NCBI RefSeq assembly: GCF_030812775.1
Contig: NZ_JAUSTI010000005.1
Span: forward strand, 124,001 to 188,000
Reading direction: 5' to 3'
From: Paenibacillus tundrae
Lineage (GTDB): Bacteria > Bacillota > Bacilli > Paenibacillales > Paenibacillaceae
DNA: 64,000 bases
Part shown: piece after piece, positions 17,028 through 25,751 of the stretch
Position numbering within the stretch: position 1 is the stretch's first letter
Layout: every line of letters begins with the position of its first letter
The notes under the pieces: model-generated
Told to the model about the DNA's origin: nothing
The model's input: only the letters and a program-made list of their open reading frames with translations
Database searches by the model: none
Program-made: the position numbers and the translations under genes

Positions 17028-18245
17028 ATGAAGATCTCTTTGGGTCGACAATCCATTCTGCTTTTGGGCGTGAATGGATTGTTTGTGTTAGCGGGTGCTC
17101 TATCGGGAACGTTTCTGAATGTGTACTTGTGGAAGAGCCGGCCAGACTACGCTATGTTGGGTTGGTTTACTGTCAGTCAGCAACTTGCCATCGGGCTCAC
17201 ATTTTGGATTGCTGGTAAATGGGTCAAGGAACATAACAAAATGAGTGCTTTACGACTAGGAACAGCATTATCAGGGCTCTTTTATATGACAGTTCTCTGG
17301 GTTGGTTCTAGCGCTGTAGACTGGATTTGGCCTCTGGGCATACTTTTAGGATGTGCATTAGGTCTATTCTGGATTGCATTTAACGTTGTATATTTTGAGA
17401 TAACGGATCGCGATAACCGGGATTTATTTAATGGCTGGGTTGGCCTGTTAGGATCGATGACAGGTATTATCGGGCCATGGTTCTCTGGTCTGGTTATTTC
17501 TCGAATGACGGATAATACGGGATACCGCCTTATTTTTACGGTGTCTCTGGTTATTTATGTGATTGCAGTTGTATTCAGTTTCTTTCTCAAAAAAAGAAAG
17601 GTGAGCGGTACATACCGCTGGTCGGAGCCTTGGCTCCAGCTATCTAAACCGCATAGTCCTTGGAGGCCGCTTGCTTTAGGTTTATTTGCTCAGGGGGTGC
17701 GTGAGGGTGTATTCGCATTCTTAATCGCTTTGCTGGTCTATGTAGCAACTGCTCAGGAGTACAAACTAGGGCAGTTTTCTCTCATCACTTCTGCAGTAGC
17801 ACTTGTAAGTTATTGGGCAGCAGGCAAATGGTTTAAGCCACAGTATAGAGCTAAGGGAATGCTCATTGGAGCCATATTGCTGTTCATTGTTTTGATGCCA
17901 CTTCTCTGGAAAGTGACCTATGGTACGCTGTTGATTATGGGAATCGGGAGTGCCTTTGCGATGCCATTGTACATTTTGCCGATGATCTCAGCGGGTTTTG
18001 ATATGATGGGCACGAGTGATGAAAATGTCGAGAAAAGAGTAGAACTTGTCGTATTAAGAGAACTTTCCCTGATGATTGGTCGGCTGTTTGGATTGGGGGT
18101 CTTTATTCTAACCGTCATGAATGAGCCTTCACTGCGAACGCTAACTTGGTTAATTATCATCTTAGGAGCTTTTCCGCTAATCGGTTGGGTCTTTATGCGT
18201 AAGATGTTAAGACATACTGAAGGAAAAGGTACAACATCGTCATAA
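17028..18245 (+). CDS. MFS-type membrane transporter
   Basis: 405 residues with about 12 hydrophobic helices and a central cytoplasmic loop (about 185-205, KKRKVSGTYRWSEPW), the usual 6+6 arrangement of the major facilitator superfamily. AGGAGGGAG precedes the ATG. The substrate cannot be told from sequence. It stands alone and ends before a terminator at 18352. Confidence 0.78.
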   Translation: MKISLGRQSILLLGVNGLFVLAGALSGTFLNVYLWKSRPDYAMLGWFTVSQQLAIGLTFWIAGKWVKEHNKMSALRLGTALSGLFYMTVLWVGSSAVDWIWPLGILLGCALGLFWIAFNVVYFEITDRDNRDLFNGWVGLLGSMTGIIGPWFSGLVISRMTDNTGYRLIFTVSLVIYVIAVVFSFFLKKRKVSGTYRWSEPWLQLSKPHSPWRPLALGLFAQGVREGVFAFLIALLVYVATAQEYKLGQFSLITSAVALVSYWAAGKWFKPQYRAKGMLIGAILLFIVLMPLLWKVTYGTLLIMGIGSAFAMPLYILPMISAGFDMMGTSDENVEKRVELVVLRELSLMIGRLFGLGVFILTVMNEPSLRTLTWLIIILGAFPLIGWVFMRKMLRHTEGKGTTSS

Positions 18246-18351
18246 ATCTAAGGCCATGGAGTAGACATAGATTATGCCTCTCCATAGTGTGGTGCTGACA
18301 GTATGAGAACGCCATTGCTTTCTGTATTTATGGTAAAGATGGTAAAAACAG

Positions 18352-18397
18352 AAAAGGTACGTTCAAGGATGTAACTCCTATGAATGTACCTTTTTTG
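18352..18397 (+). terminator. Terminator of the MFS gene
   Basis: AAAAGGTACGTTCAAGGA / TCCTATGAATGTACCTTTT with a short loop, then T residues. Confidence 0.85.
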
Positions 18398-18478
18398 TAT
18401 CAGTTTTATATGTAGCTGCTTCAAATGCAACTATTGTCTAGCCTAATTTCCATTACTATCTTTGAATGTTTACTCCTG

Positions 18479-19702
18479 TTAGACGGGAGAAGGTTTGCTG
18501 GTTCTTGTGAGTGAAAATAGATCCAAGTCGGGGTTCTTCACACCCGTAGCAATGAGCTCCGTAATTAGCCTTGCGCCAATCATGCTGTACACTGTCCCGT
18601 TGCCACCATACCCTTCTACAAAATATGAATGTGGGTAATCTGGATGCGCTCCAATTAGGGGGAGCCCATCATGCGTGCTACCAAAGACCGCTTCCCAAGC
18701 ATAATCTACTTCAAGGTCGGATAAAGGGAAATATTCCGCAATCTGTTGCAGTAAAATGTCACCTTTATGAGCTGCTTTGATCGCTCGTTGATCCTCACGC
18801 GGGCGTTCCTCATCAAGTCCACCTGCAATAATTCGTCCATCTGGTGTTGTGCGCATGTATAGATAAGGTCTGGCAGTTTCCCATATCATGCATTGTTCAT
18901 GCCAGCTACTGAGATCCTTCAGTGGTTTGGTGGCAATGGCGTAAGTGCTCTTCAGATATGCCCCGCGATCATTCTTGATCTCTTGCGTTTCATATCCTGT
19001 AGAGAAAATAACATGATTGGCACGAATTGTTCCTTGTGGCGTATAACATACCACTCCATCCTCATTGTAATCACAATGGGTCATGGGGGTATGAGCGAAG
19101 ACTTTGGCTCCCTGATTTGAGGCCCAGTCAATGAGTGAGTGAACCAAGCGATACGGATTAACCTCCGCATCACCACTCGTATACAATGCAGCTCGTTTGC
19201 TGAAAGGGAACACGGAACGAATCTTGTCTTCATTCCAGAACTCTACATCGAATCCGTAATGCTTCAGATTGCGATATTCCTCCTCAAGCATAGCTACATC
19301 TTCCTCATCAGTTGCACAATATAGACTTGTGCGAGGCGCAAACCAAGGATCAATTTCAAGCTTTTGTGCAATTTCGGCTAACTGCTTCATTGCATCTCGA
19401 CACAACTCATAAAATCGTACTCCTGTCTGTTCTCCAAATGTCTGGATACAGGAGGTCAGCGTCTTATCATTTGTATATTGGAGTAAGCCCGTATTCGCCA
19501 TACTACTGCCATGCCCGATCTCTCTCTTGTCAATGAGGATGGTTTGAATTCCACGATCGGTCAGAAGCTTGGCCGATAATGCTCCAGCCATTCCACCGCC
19601 AACAATGAGGCAATCACAGGTAAGGTTCTCTTCTAGAGCTGGATAATTACGTGTCGATTGGAACGTGGTTGGCCAGTACGTTGTTCCGTTAATGAGTTCC
19701 AC
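18479..19702 (-). CDS. FAD-dependent amine/amino-acid oxidoreductase (DAO family)
   Basis: 407 residues from GTG at 19702, supported by GAGGTGG 6 bases upstream; a longer reading to 19858 would run into the divergent coat gene. An FAD-binding Rossmann motif lies near residue 30 (DCLIVGGGMAGALSAKLL). Other DAO-family features are GHGSSMANTGLLQY, the substrate-domain segment, and the C-terminal FAD motif YFVEGYGGNGTVYSMIGA. There is no C-terminal Rieske domain. The family includes gamma-glutamylputrescine oxidase and glycine/sarcosine oxidases; the substrate is uncertain. Confidence 0.82.
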   Translation of the reverse strand: MELINGTTYWPTTFQSTRNYPALEENLTCDCLIVGGGMAGALSAKLLTDRGIQTILIDKREIGHGSSMANTGLLQYTNDKTLTSCIQTFGEQTGVRFYELCRDAMKQLAEIAQKLEIDPWFAPRTSLYCATDEEDVAMLEEEYRNLKHYGFDVEFWNEDKIRSVFPFSKRAALYTSGDAEVNPYRLVHSLIDWASNQGAKVFAHTPMTHCDYNEDGVVCYTPQGTIRANHVIFSTGYETQEIKNDRGAYLKSTYAIATKPLKDLSSWHEQCMIWETARPYLYMRTTPDGRIIAGGLDEERPREDQRAIKAAHKGDILLQQIAEYFPLSDLEVDYAWEAVFGSTHDGLPLIGAHPDYPHSYFVEGYGGNGTVYSMIGARLITELIATGVKNPDLDLFSLTRTSKPSPV

Positions 19703-19797
19703 AATAGACCACCTCGGTTCATTTAATGAAGTATACTTTTTCAGGACAAGGTAACAATAAATTCGCATAAACTTTAGGTTAAGGAGGTCAGACATAC

Positions 19798-20031
19798 ATG
19801 CAATATTCACAAATGCAAGCACTGAGCCCAAAAGAACTGAACTATATTGCGGATTCAATCTCCAATGAAGAAATGTTGATTAAACAGTGTGCTGCTACAG
19901 CATCCATCTCACACCAACCACAGATTGGGCAAGCATTGAACCAATATGTTCGCGCCCATGAACAACATTTGAACACGCTGATCCAGGCTCTGCACCAACA
20001 TCAATCTCTTGCACCTTCCCAGTCGCAATAA
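19798..20031 (+). CDS. Small spore-coat-type protein (CotF-like N-terminal helix region)
   Basis: 77 residues, Gln/His rich, with predicted helices (LSPKELNYIADSISNEEMLIK and the segment around IGQALNQYVRAHEQHL). AAGGAGG lies upstream of the ATG. It is 46 bases ahead of a clear CotF-family gene and resembles the short partner often paired with it. I infer a spore-coat role. Confidence 0.6.
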   Translation: MQYSQMQALSPKELNYIADSISNEEMLIKQCAATASISHQPQIGQALNQYVRAHEQHLNTLIQALHQHQSLAPSQSQ

Positions 20032-20077
20032 ACCTCAAACCGTTAGCAAGTGATTTTAATGCTTAGGAGGAAAATAC

Positions 20078-20473
20078 GTGTACACACAATCTTTGTCATC
20101 CAGTGGGAATTTTATGCAAGAACAAGACTTGTTGAAGTCGATTCTTGCAGATTTGAGACGAACTTCACGGGAATATACGACAGCAACTACGGAAGCTTCC
20201 TGTCCTACAGTTCGTAAAATGTTCAATGATCTGACGAATGATACTTTGCGTTTACAGGGTGAATTGTTCAATCTGATGCAACAAAACAACATGTATTCTG
20301 CATCGTCCAAAGCCCTACGTTCAGATGTTGATAAGCAGCTCCAATCTGCACAGCAGACACAGCAGAAATGTCAGCAATTCATTCAGGAGAAGAACACGCA
20401 AAGCAGTCCATACAGCCAGGCACCTAATGTGCCTCAGCATCAGCCTAGTTACAGTAATCCTTATTACATGTAA
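20078..20473 (+). CDS. CotF-family spore coat protein
   Basis: 131 residues from GTG at 20078 (AGGAGG 7 bases upstream). The helical core EQDLLKSILADLRRTSREY and the TEASCPTVRKMFNDLTNDTLRLQGELFNLMQ segment match the ferritin-like coat protein F family. The tail is Gln/Ser/Pro/Tyr rich (ends SNPYYM), as in many coat proteins. Likely deposited on the forespore late in sporulation. Shares a transcript with the preceding small coat gene and ends at the terminator 20519-20555. Confidence 0.8.
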   Translation: MYTQSLSSSGNFMQEQDLLKSILADLRRTSREYTTATTEASCPTVRKMFNDLTNDTLRLQGELFNLMQQNNMYSASSKALRSDVDKQLQSAQQTQQKCQQFIQEKNTQSSPYSQAPNVPQHQPSYSNPYYM

Positions 20474-20518
20474 CCTCTGGAAAAGGGGTTTGAAGCACAA
20501 GCCTGTATAAAGACCATA

Positions 20519-20555
20519 CCACCGCTTGCCTGAATTCAAGGCAGGCGGTTTTTGT
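20519..20555 (+). terminator. Terminator of the coat gene pair
   Basis: ACCGCTTGCCTG / AAGGCAGGCGGT with a small loop, then a T-run. Confidence 0.87.
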
Positions 20556-20657
20556 CTTTGCATCAACGTTAAATTCATGTAATATAAGTATTAATTCATT
20601 GAAGAGATAGCTCGAACACGTACGTTAAGGAACTTGGATGACGCTGGAGGGAAACAC

Positions 20658-21158
20658 ATGAAGGATTTGAACGACCTGCAATTGAAAGTTCTGAATCTGT
20701 TGAAGGAAGACGCGAGAAGGACTCCCGCGCTGCTGTCTACGCTGCTCGGAGAGTCGGAAGATAAGATTAAGAATGTCGTCGCACAGCTGGAGCAAGAGCA
20801 CGTCATCGTCAAATACGCAACGGTCGTTAACTGGAGCAAAATTGATGATGAGAAAGTCACAGCACTGATCGAAGTACAGATTACGCCAGAGCGTGGTCGG
20901 GGATTCGAAGGTATTGCTGAACGAATCTACTTGTATCCTCAAGTAAAATCGGTTTATCTCATGTCGGGAGCATATGATTTGCTCGTTGAAGTTGAAGGTG
21001 GCAACCTTCGTGAAGTTGCTAATTTTGTATCCGAGAAACTGTCTCCAATTGATTCAGTACTCTCCACCAAAACGAATTTTATTCTTAAAAAATATAAGCA
21101 GGACGGGATTATTTTTGAAGACCATCAGGAAGACAACCGTCTCATGATCTCGCCGTAA
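20658..21158 (+). CDS. alaR: Lrp/AsnC-family regulator, probably AlaR
   Basis: 166 residues from ATG at 20658 (GGAGGG 6 bases upstream), the same length as B. subtilis AlaR (YugG). The N-terminal winged helix-turn-helix (about 5-60, DLQLKVLNLLKEDARRTPALLSTLL) is followed by the RAM ligand-binding domain (about 75-150). It precedes an aminotransferase by 13 bases, the same pairing as alaR-alaT, where AlaR activates alanine synthesis. The orthology rests on size, order and family rather than a computed alignment. Confidence 0.75.
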   Translation: MKDLNDLQLKVLNLLKEDARRTPALLSTLLGESEDKIKNVVAQLEQEHVIVKYATVVNWSKIDDEKVTALIEVQITPERGRGFEGIAERIYLYPQVKSVYLMSGAYDLLVEVEGGNLREVANFVSEKLSPIDSVLSTKTNFILKKYKQDGIIFEDHQEDNRLMISP

Positions 21159-21171
21159 AGGAAGATGTGTC

Positions 21172-22380
21172 ATGATAGTGAATGAACAGACAACAGGGAA
21201 TAACAAGAAAATGACTTCGTATCTGGCACCTTTGGTTCAGCAGATACCGCCATCCGGAATTCGTAAGTTTTTTGATCTGGTTGGTGATAATAAAGACATC
21301 ATTACACTTGGCGTAGGGGAACCGGACTTTGTTACGCCATGGCACATGAGAGAAGCTTGTGTGTATTCATTGGAAAGAGGCATGACCAGTTATACGTCAA
21401 ATGCCGGTATGCCGAAGCTGAGAGAAGCCATCAGCGATTATTTGCATACCCAATTCGATACAAAGTATGATCCGAAGGACGAAATTATCGTAACGGTTGG
21501 CGGCAGTGAAGCGATTGACCTCGCATTGCGGGCCTTGATCGTACCTGGAGACGAAATTCTGATTCCAGAACCATCTTATGTAGCATATTCACCCATTGCT
21601 TCAATTGGTGGGGGTGTGCCTGTTGGCGTTGAGACCTATGCCAAAGATCAATTCAAAGTGACAGCGGAAGCACTTGAGGCAAGCATTACGCCCAAATCCA
21701 AAGTTGTGATTTTGTGTTATCCAAGTAATCCAACCGGAGCAATTATGACGTATGAAGAATGGCTTCCGATTGCTGAAGTGATCAAGAAGCATGATCTTAT
21801 CGTCATTGCTGACGAGATATATGCTGAGTTGACATATACGCAAAAACACGTTAGCTTCGCTTCAATCCCTGATATGAAGGAACGTACAATTCTAGTCAGT
21901 GGATTCTCCAAAGCATTTGCTATGACTGGCTGGCGGATCGGATACATGTGCGGACACCCAGAGCTTATTGCGGCAATGCTCAAAATCCATCAGTATACGG
22001 TTATGTGTGCTCCTGCGATGGGCCAAGTGGCTGCACTTGAAGCTTTAACGAACGGATTAGGTGAGAAGGACAGAATGGTGGAGTCCTATAATCAGCGCAG
22101 AAGGCTGATCGTACAGGGGTTCCGCGATATTGGATTAGACTGTCATGAACCACAGGGTGCGTTTTATGCATTCCCGAGTATTCAAAAGACAGGCCTAACT
22201 TCTGATGTTTTTGCTGAACGATTGCTCACAGAAAATAAGGTTGCTGCTGTACCTGGTAATGTGTTTGGCCCACAAGGTGAAGGTTTCCTTCGTTGTTCCT
22301 ATGCAACTTCAGTGACTCAATTGAACGAAGCACTGGAACGAATCGGAAATTTTGTTTACAAGATACAAAAAGAGGGTTAA
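21172..22380 (+). CDS. alaT: Class I/II aminotransferase, probably alanine transaminase AlaT
   Basis: 402 residues, PLP fold type I. Visible features: GVGEPDF near residue 43, MTSYTSNAGMPKLREAI, CYPSNPTGAIMT, DEIYAEL, and the Schiff-base lysine in SGFSKAFAMTGWRIGY. An Arg in FLRCSYATS near the C-terminus would bind the substrate carboxylate. Transcribed with the Lrp-type regulator, so alanine formation from pyruvate is the best guess. Ribosome site AAGGAAG precedes the ATG. Confidence 0.8.
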   Translation: MIVNEQTTGNNKKMTSYLAPLVQQIPPSGIRKFFDLVGDNKDIITLGVGEPDFVTPWHMREACVYSLERGMTSYTSNAGMPKLREAISDYLHTQFDTKYDPKDEIIVTVGGSEAIDLALRALIVPGDEILIPEPSYVAYSPIASIGGGVPVGVETYAKDQFKVTAEALEASITPKSKVVILCYPSNPTGAIMTYEEWLPIAEVIKKHDLIVIADEIYAELTYTQKHVSFASIPDMKERTILVSGFSKAFAMTGWRIGYMCGHPELIAAMLKIHQYTVMCAPAMGQVAALEALTNGLGEKDRMVESYNQRRRLIVQGFRDIGLDCHEPQGAFYAFPSIQKTGLTSDVFAERLLTENKVAAVPGNVFGPQGEGFLRCSYATSVTQLNEALERIGNFVYKIQKEG

Positions 22381-22474
22381 TAAGTAAGAGGATTCTTTTA
22401 TATGGTTAGAAAAGGATACCCGAATGATACAATTTGTTATATTAGAAAAAATGACTTTCTTTTACAAATTATTG

Positions 22475-22483
22475 TGATATAAT
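22475..22483 (+). promoter_or_regulatory. Extended -10 promoter of the Spo0E-like gene
   Basis: TGATATAAT is an extended -10 element about 65 bases before the start codon. No clear -35 is seen at the right distance. Confidence 0.45.
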
Positions 22484-22549
22484 TTCAATTTGAAATAACT
22501 TTTTCTAGCATTTAACATTCGGAAGAACATTTTCCAAGGAGGGGTTAGC

Positions 22550-22816
22550 TTGTTTTGTGTTGAATATGAGTTACCGACTAATCGTGGACAATATCTGGCT
22601 GAAGGCGATCATGGCGACCGATGGTCGGTGAAACGAGATCACGCATCATTGCATGACATTTCCTTGGAAGATGAAATTCATCTGCTGCGTCTGAAGATGG
22701 AGCAGATCTTCCTTGAAGAAAAATCATTCACTTCTGACATCGTTATTGAGATCAGCAGTTTGCTTGATCTGAAGATTAACGAGTACATGAAAGCTAATCC
22801 GATCAAAAGCAAATGA
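22550..22816 (+). CDS. Spo0E-like aspartyl-phosphate phosphatase family protein
   Basis: 88 residues from TTG at 22550, supported by AAGGAGGGG. The C-terminal half (about 40-82) fits the two-helix Spo0E fold: LEDEIHLLRLKMEQIFLEE, then IEISSLLDLKINEYMK, which aligns with the SQxLDxLIxxY signature, although Ser-Ser-Leu-Leu-Asp replaces the Gln position. Spo0E proteins dephosphorylate Spo0A and delay sporulation. The extra N-terminal 35 residues are unusual for this small family. The assignment rests on one motif. Confidence 0.62.
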   Translation: MFCVEYELPTNRGQYLAEGDHGDRWSVKRDHASLHDISLEDEIHLLRLKMEQIFLEEKSFTSDIVIEISSLLDLKINEYMKANPIKSK

Positions 22817-22884
22817 TATCTTGCCGGGTATATGCAATATAGATTGTTGTTGCATTCTATCGAAACGTTACGTAATTGGCTGTA

Positions 22885-22910
22885 GAGAGACCCGAAGGGG
22901 TCTCTTTTTT
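22885..22910 (+). terminator. Terminator of the Spo0E-like gene
   Basis: AGAGACCCGAAGGGGTCTCT hairpin followed by TTTTT. Confidence 0.88.
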
Positions 22911-23008
22911 GTGGCATGAGTCGAATCATAGCCTTAGAAGGCGTACTTATTTTTTTGCGTGGAACAATTGTGATATATTGGACATAGGAGACAAAAGGGG
23001 GAGCTGGA

Positions 23009-23560
23009 ATGAAAAGAGTTTGGGGTCTAATGGCAATCATCTCCATAATTTTGGTGCTTACTGGTTGTGGAGGAAAGAGTGGATTCACGATTTTTATTAT
23101 TGATAACCAGGGGGATCCGTCCGTTATTTCAGAACAACTACAGGCGAATTTGCAGCAAAAACTAGGTGAAGAGCCTAAAGTAGAGGTTGTCACTAGTGCG
23201 ATGTATGATGTACAGAAAATCCTGGTAGAATATGCCGCAGGTGGGCATGATATTTTTATACTGCCTGAAGCAGACATGAAGCAATACGGCAACAATGGCT
23301 CAAACGTGTCTTTAGATGATACATTCGATCAAGAGAAATACGAGCGAGGAGTATTTGAAGGTGGAGTTTTTGTTGAAAATGACACAGGAGATGATGGATC
23401 TGATATCAAAAAAGAAACACATCTCTATGGAATTCCGCTTGAAGATATGAAGATGTTCCAAGAAGTGCAGTATGCTGCGAAAAATTTATTTGCAACCATT
23501 CCAGTGTCGGCTTCAAATATTGAAGAATCGAAGAAAGTACTGAAGGCATTAACAGAGTAA
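23009..23560 (+). CDS. Lipoprotein of unknown function
   Basis: 183 residues. Signal peptide MKRVWGLMAIISIILVLTGC has a lipobox (LTGC), so it is membrane anchored on the outer face. The mature part includes FTIFIIDNQGDPSVISEQLQ and GHDIFILPEADMKQYG, reminiscent of solute-binding protein folds but too short (about 163 residues) for a full one. GGGGGAG precedes the ATG. Just upstream of the CobU-like gene (37-base gap), so probably cotranscribed. Confidence 0.7.
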   Translation: MKRVWGLMAIISIILVLTGCGGKSGFTIFIIDNQGDPSVISEQLQANLQQKLGEEPKVEVVTSAMYDVQKILVEYAAGGHDIFILPEADMKQYGNNGSNVSLDDTFDQEKYERGVFEGGVFVENDTGDDGSDIKKETHLYGIPLEDMKMFQEVQYAAKNLFATIPVSASNIEESKKVLKALTE

Positions 23561-23597
23561 TAGGTGTGAAGCCTAGCTATGGAAGGAGGGGAGCGGA

Positions 23598-24131
23598 TTG
23601 TTGATTACGGTCACTGGGGGTATAGGTAGTGGTAAAACGAAGTTTGCCCTTGGTTATGCGGCGGAGATCAGCCGGGAAGGCATCTATTTATCCACTGGCG
23701 ATCATGAAGCGATCATTCCGGAATTTCCATCCGCTCACTATCGTGTCATTGAAGCTGGGAATGGTCAACATCTGACGGAAGTTATTCATCAGATTAATCG
23801 AGAATCTAATTTATTTCTGGCAGATCGTCGGATTATAATCGTGGATAGTTTAACCTCGTGGATGGTTGCTGGTTTTAGAACGAATGACGATTTGGATGAA
23901 CAACGTGTAGAAACGCAGCGATTGCTGGATGCCATGTTGTCTTATCAAGGGAAGATGCTTGTTATCACCAATGAAATGCATGGTTCACTGAACCCAACGG
24001 AAGAAGAGCGTATCTTTGCTGCAAGAATGGCATCTGTGAATCGTGCACTTCAAGCGCACTCTGAACAAGTCTACATGCTCGTATCTGGTCTAGCGATGGA
24101 GCTTAAGGCACGTTCAGTACGTTATGAATAA
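23598..24131 (+). CDS. CobU/CobP-family protein (adenosylcobinamide kinase/guanylyltransferase-like)
   Basis: 177 residues; TTG start at 23598 with GGAGGGGAG upstream (TTG at 23601 also possible). A P-loop GGIGSGKT lies at the N-terminus, a Walker B-like IIIVDSLTSWM near residue 80, TNEMHGSLNPTEEERIFAARMASVNRAL, and VYMLVSGLAMELK at the end. These align with CobU, which phosphorylates adenosylcobinamide and then adds GMP. The segment that normally holds the guanylylated His (pattern xxHxxxRPxxW) reads IIPEFPSAHYRVIEA here and seems to lack it, so transferase activity is doubtful. A cob(I)alamin adenosyltransferase lies 1 kb away. Confidence 0.72.
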   Translation: MLITVTGGIGSGKTKFALGYAAEISREGIYLSTGDHEAIIPEFPSAHYRVIEAGNGQHLTEVIHQINRESNLFLADRRIIIVDSLTSWMVAGFRTNDDLDEQRVETQRLLDAMLSYQGKMLVITNEMHGSLNPTEEERIFAARMASVNRALQAHSEQVYMLVSGLAMELKARSVRYE

Positions 24132-24184
24132 GTCGTCTTATAACATACGAGTCATGGCAAAGGCTACATAATGGACGTTTAATA

Positions 24185-24225
24185 AAGAAAGACGTGCCGT
24201 CTATAGGAGATGGCACGTCTTTCTT
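24185..24225. terminator. Bidirectional terminator between the CobU-like gene and dedA
   Basis: AAAGACGTGCCGTCT / AGATGGCACGTCTTT around a short loop, with AAGAAAG on the left and CTTTCTT on the right, so usable from both sides. Confidence 0.75.
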
Positions 24226-24342
24226 GATAGGGGCACTAGTGAGAGTAAACGAGGAAAGAGTTAATCAGCCCCATCCCTCAAGTAACTTACATTAGAGCGT
24301 ATCTTAAATAAACACAGGGTTCTAGGAGTTCTAAAACACAGC

Positions 24343-24954
24343 TTAATTCCGAGCTCTACTCCGTTTGATCCACCAAATTATGTATCCTACAATAAGGATT
24401 GCCAGAATGATGTAAATCACAAGGGAGTACACATCCATAAAGCTCAGAATACTTTCCCATGATGCTCCAAGTGCGGCTCCAACAGAAACAAGAATAATAT
24501 TCCATACGAATGTACCGATTGTGGTAAAAAGCACGAATAATCCAAACTTCATATTGGACATACCGGCAGGGATGGAGATTAAGCTGCGAACAAGAGGAAT
24601 CATACGACAGAACAAGACAGTCCACATCCCGTATTTATCGAACCATGCGTCTACACGATGAATGTCCTCTTTTTTGATACGTAGAATATGACCCCAGCGG
24701 TCTACAATTTTCTCCAATCGATTCACATCAATTAACAGTCCAATGGCATATAAAATGATAGCTCCAAGTACAGATCCGATCGTTGCAGCAATAATAACGC
24801 CAGGCAGTGTGAGGCTAGTATACGTAGTCATAAATCCGCCGAATGGCAAAATAATCTCAGAAGGAATGGGCGGAAATACATTCTCAAGGGCAATTATCAG
24901 CGCGATTCCTATGTATCCATACTGTTCCATGAAATCGGTTATCCAGTTTTGCAT
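24343..24954 (-). CDS. DedA-family membrane protein (putative phospholipid flippase)
   Basis: 203 residues from the second of two adjacent ATG codons, 6 bases from GGAG. Hydrophobic throughout. It carries the DedA hallmarks: ALENVFPPIPSEIILPFGGF, a GxxxG region (ATIGSVLGAIILYAIG), and FCRMIPLVRSLISIPAGMSNM, with the paired Arg residues needed for function. Members move phosphatidylethanolamine or undecaprenyl phosphate across the membrane. Single gene, divergent from the cobalamin adenosyltransferase. Confidence 0.9.
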   Translation of the reverse strand: MQNWITDFMEQYGYIGIALIIALENVFPPIPSEIILPFGGFMTTYTSLTLPGVIIAATIGSVLGAIILYAIGLLIDVNRLEKIVDRWGHILRIKKEDIHRVDAWFDKYGMWTVLFCRMIPLVRSLISIPAGMSNMKFGLFVLFTTIGTFVWNIILVSVGAALGASWESILSFMDVYSLVIYIILAILIVGYIIWWIKRSRARN

Positions 24955-25175
24955 CATCGTCTCCTTTTTTATAGGGGTTTATCAATTTCATGTATACTCA
25001 GCATTACAACTCAATTCAATATACGTGGCAAGCTTCCAAGCGGTTTCTGAAAAAAATGCATTTCCGTATCTTATGGTGGTCAAGTATACTGGTTAAGTTG
25101 AAGTTAAGGAATATTCGCATTACTAATAACCCGAATATTCTACCGCGCGAATCAATAACAATTGGAGGGATTAGC

Positions 25176-25751
25176 ATGGGCATATACACACGAACAGGTG
25201 ACGAAGGTCAAACATCAGTGATTGGTGGACGGGTCATCAAGGATGATGATCGAGTAGAGGCATATGGAACAATTGATGAACTGAATTGTTTTGTGGGACA
25301 GGCAATCAGTTTAATTGATCATGCAACAGGACAATTCGAGGATCTCCGTGAGCATTTGCTTGAAGTACAACAGGAGTTGTTTGACTGTGGATCAGATCTC
25401 GCTTTTGTAAGAATTAGTGAGACAAAATATAAAGTGCGGGATGAGATGGTTACTAGATTGGAACAATGGATTGACATGTATGATGCGGAGAATCCAAAGG
25501 TAGAACGTTTCATTTTGCCGGGGGGAAGTCAGCTATCGTCTGCACTGCATGTATGCCGTACTGTATGTCGTCGTGCGGAACGCCGCGCAGTTACCCTTGG
25601 CCAACATACCGATATTAATCCATCGGTAAGACGTTATTTAAACCGTTTATCAGATTATTTCTTCGTGGTTGCACGGACAGCCAATGCGAGACAACAGGTC
25701 GCTGATATTGAATATGTGCGGAGCAAAAAAGTGTTCCGCCGCAAAGAATGA
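25176..25751 (+). CDS. PduO-type cob(I)alamin adenosyltransferase
   Basis: 191 residues from ATG at 25176 (GGAGGG upstream). ATP-binding N-terminus YTRTGDEGQTSVIGG, then VEAYGTIDELNCFVG, then CRTVCRRAERRAV, the PduO signature containing the catalytic Arg residues, and LNRLSDYFFVVAR near the C-terminus. It transfers the adenosyl group of ATP to cob(I)alamin, giving coenzyme B12. It overlaps the next gene by four bases (ATGA). Together with the CobU-like protein it suggests cobamide salvage rather than full synthesis, as no other cob genes are in the window. Confidence 0.94.
   Translation: MGIYTRTGDEGQTSVIGGRVIKDDDRVEAYGTIDELNCFVGQAISLIDHATGQFEDLREHLLEVQQELFDCGSDLAFVRISETKYKVRDEMVTRLEQWIDMYDAENPKVERFILPGGSQLSSALHVCRTVCRRAERRAVTLGQHTDINPSVRRYLNRLSDYFFVVARTANARQQVADIEYVRSKKVFRRKE

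Noticed and set aside
19703..19858. N-terminal extension of the DAO-type oxidoreductase
   Set aside because: It would overlap the divergent coat gene and its ribosome site; the GTG at 19702 has a good site and gives the expected length.
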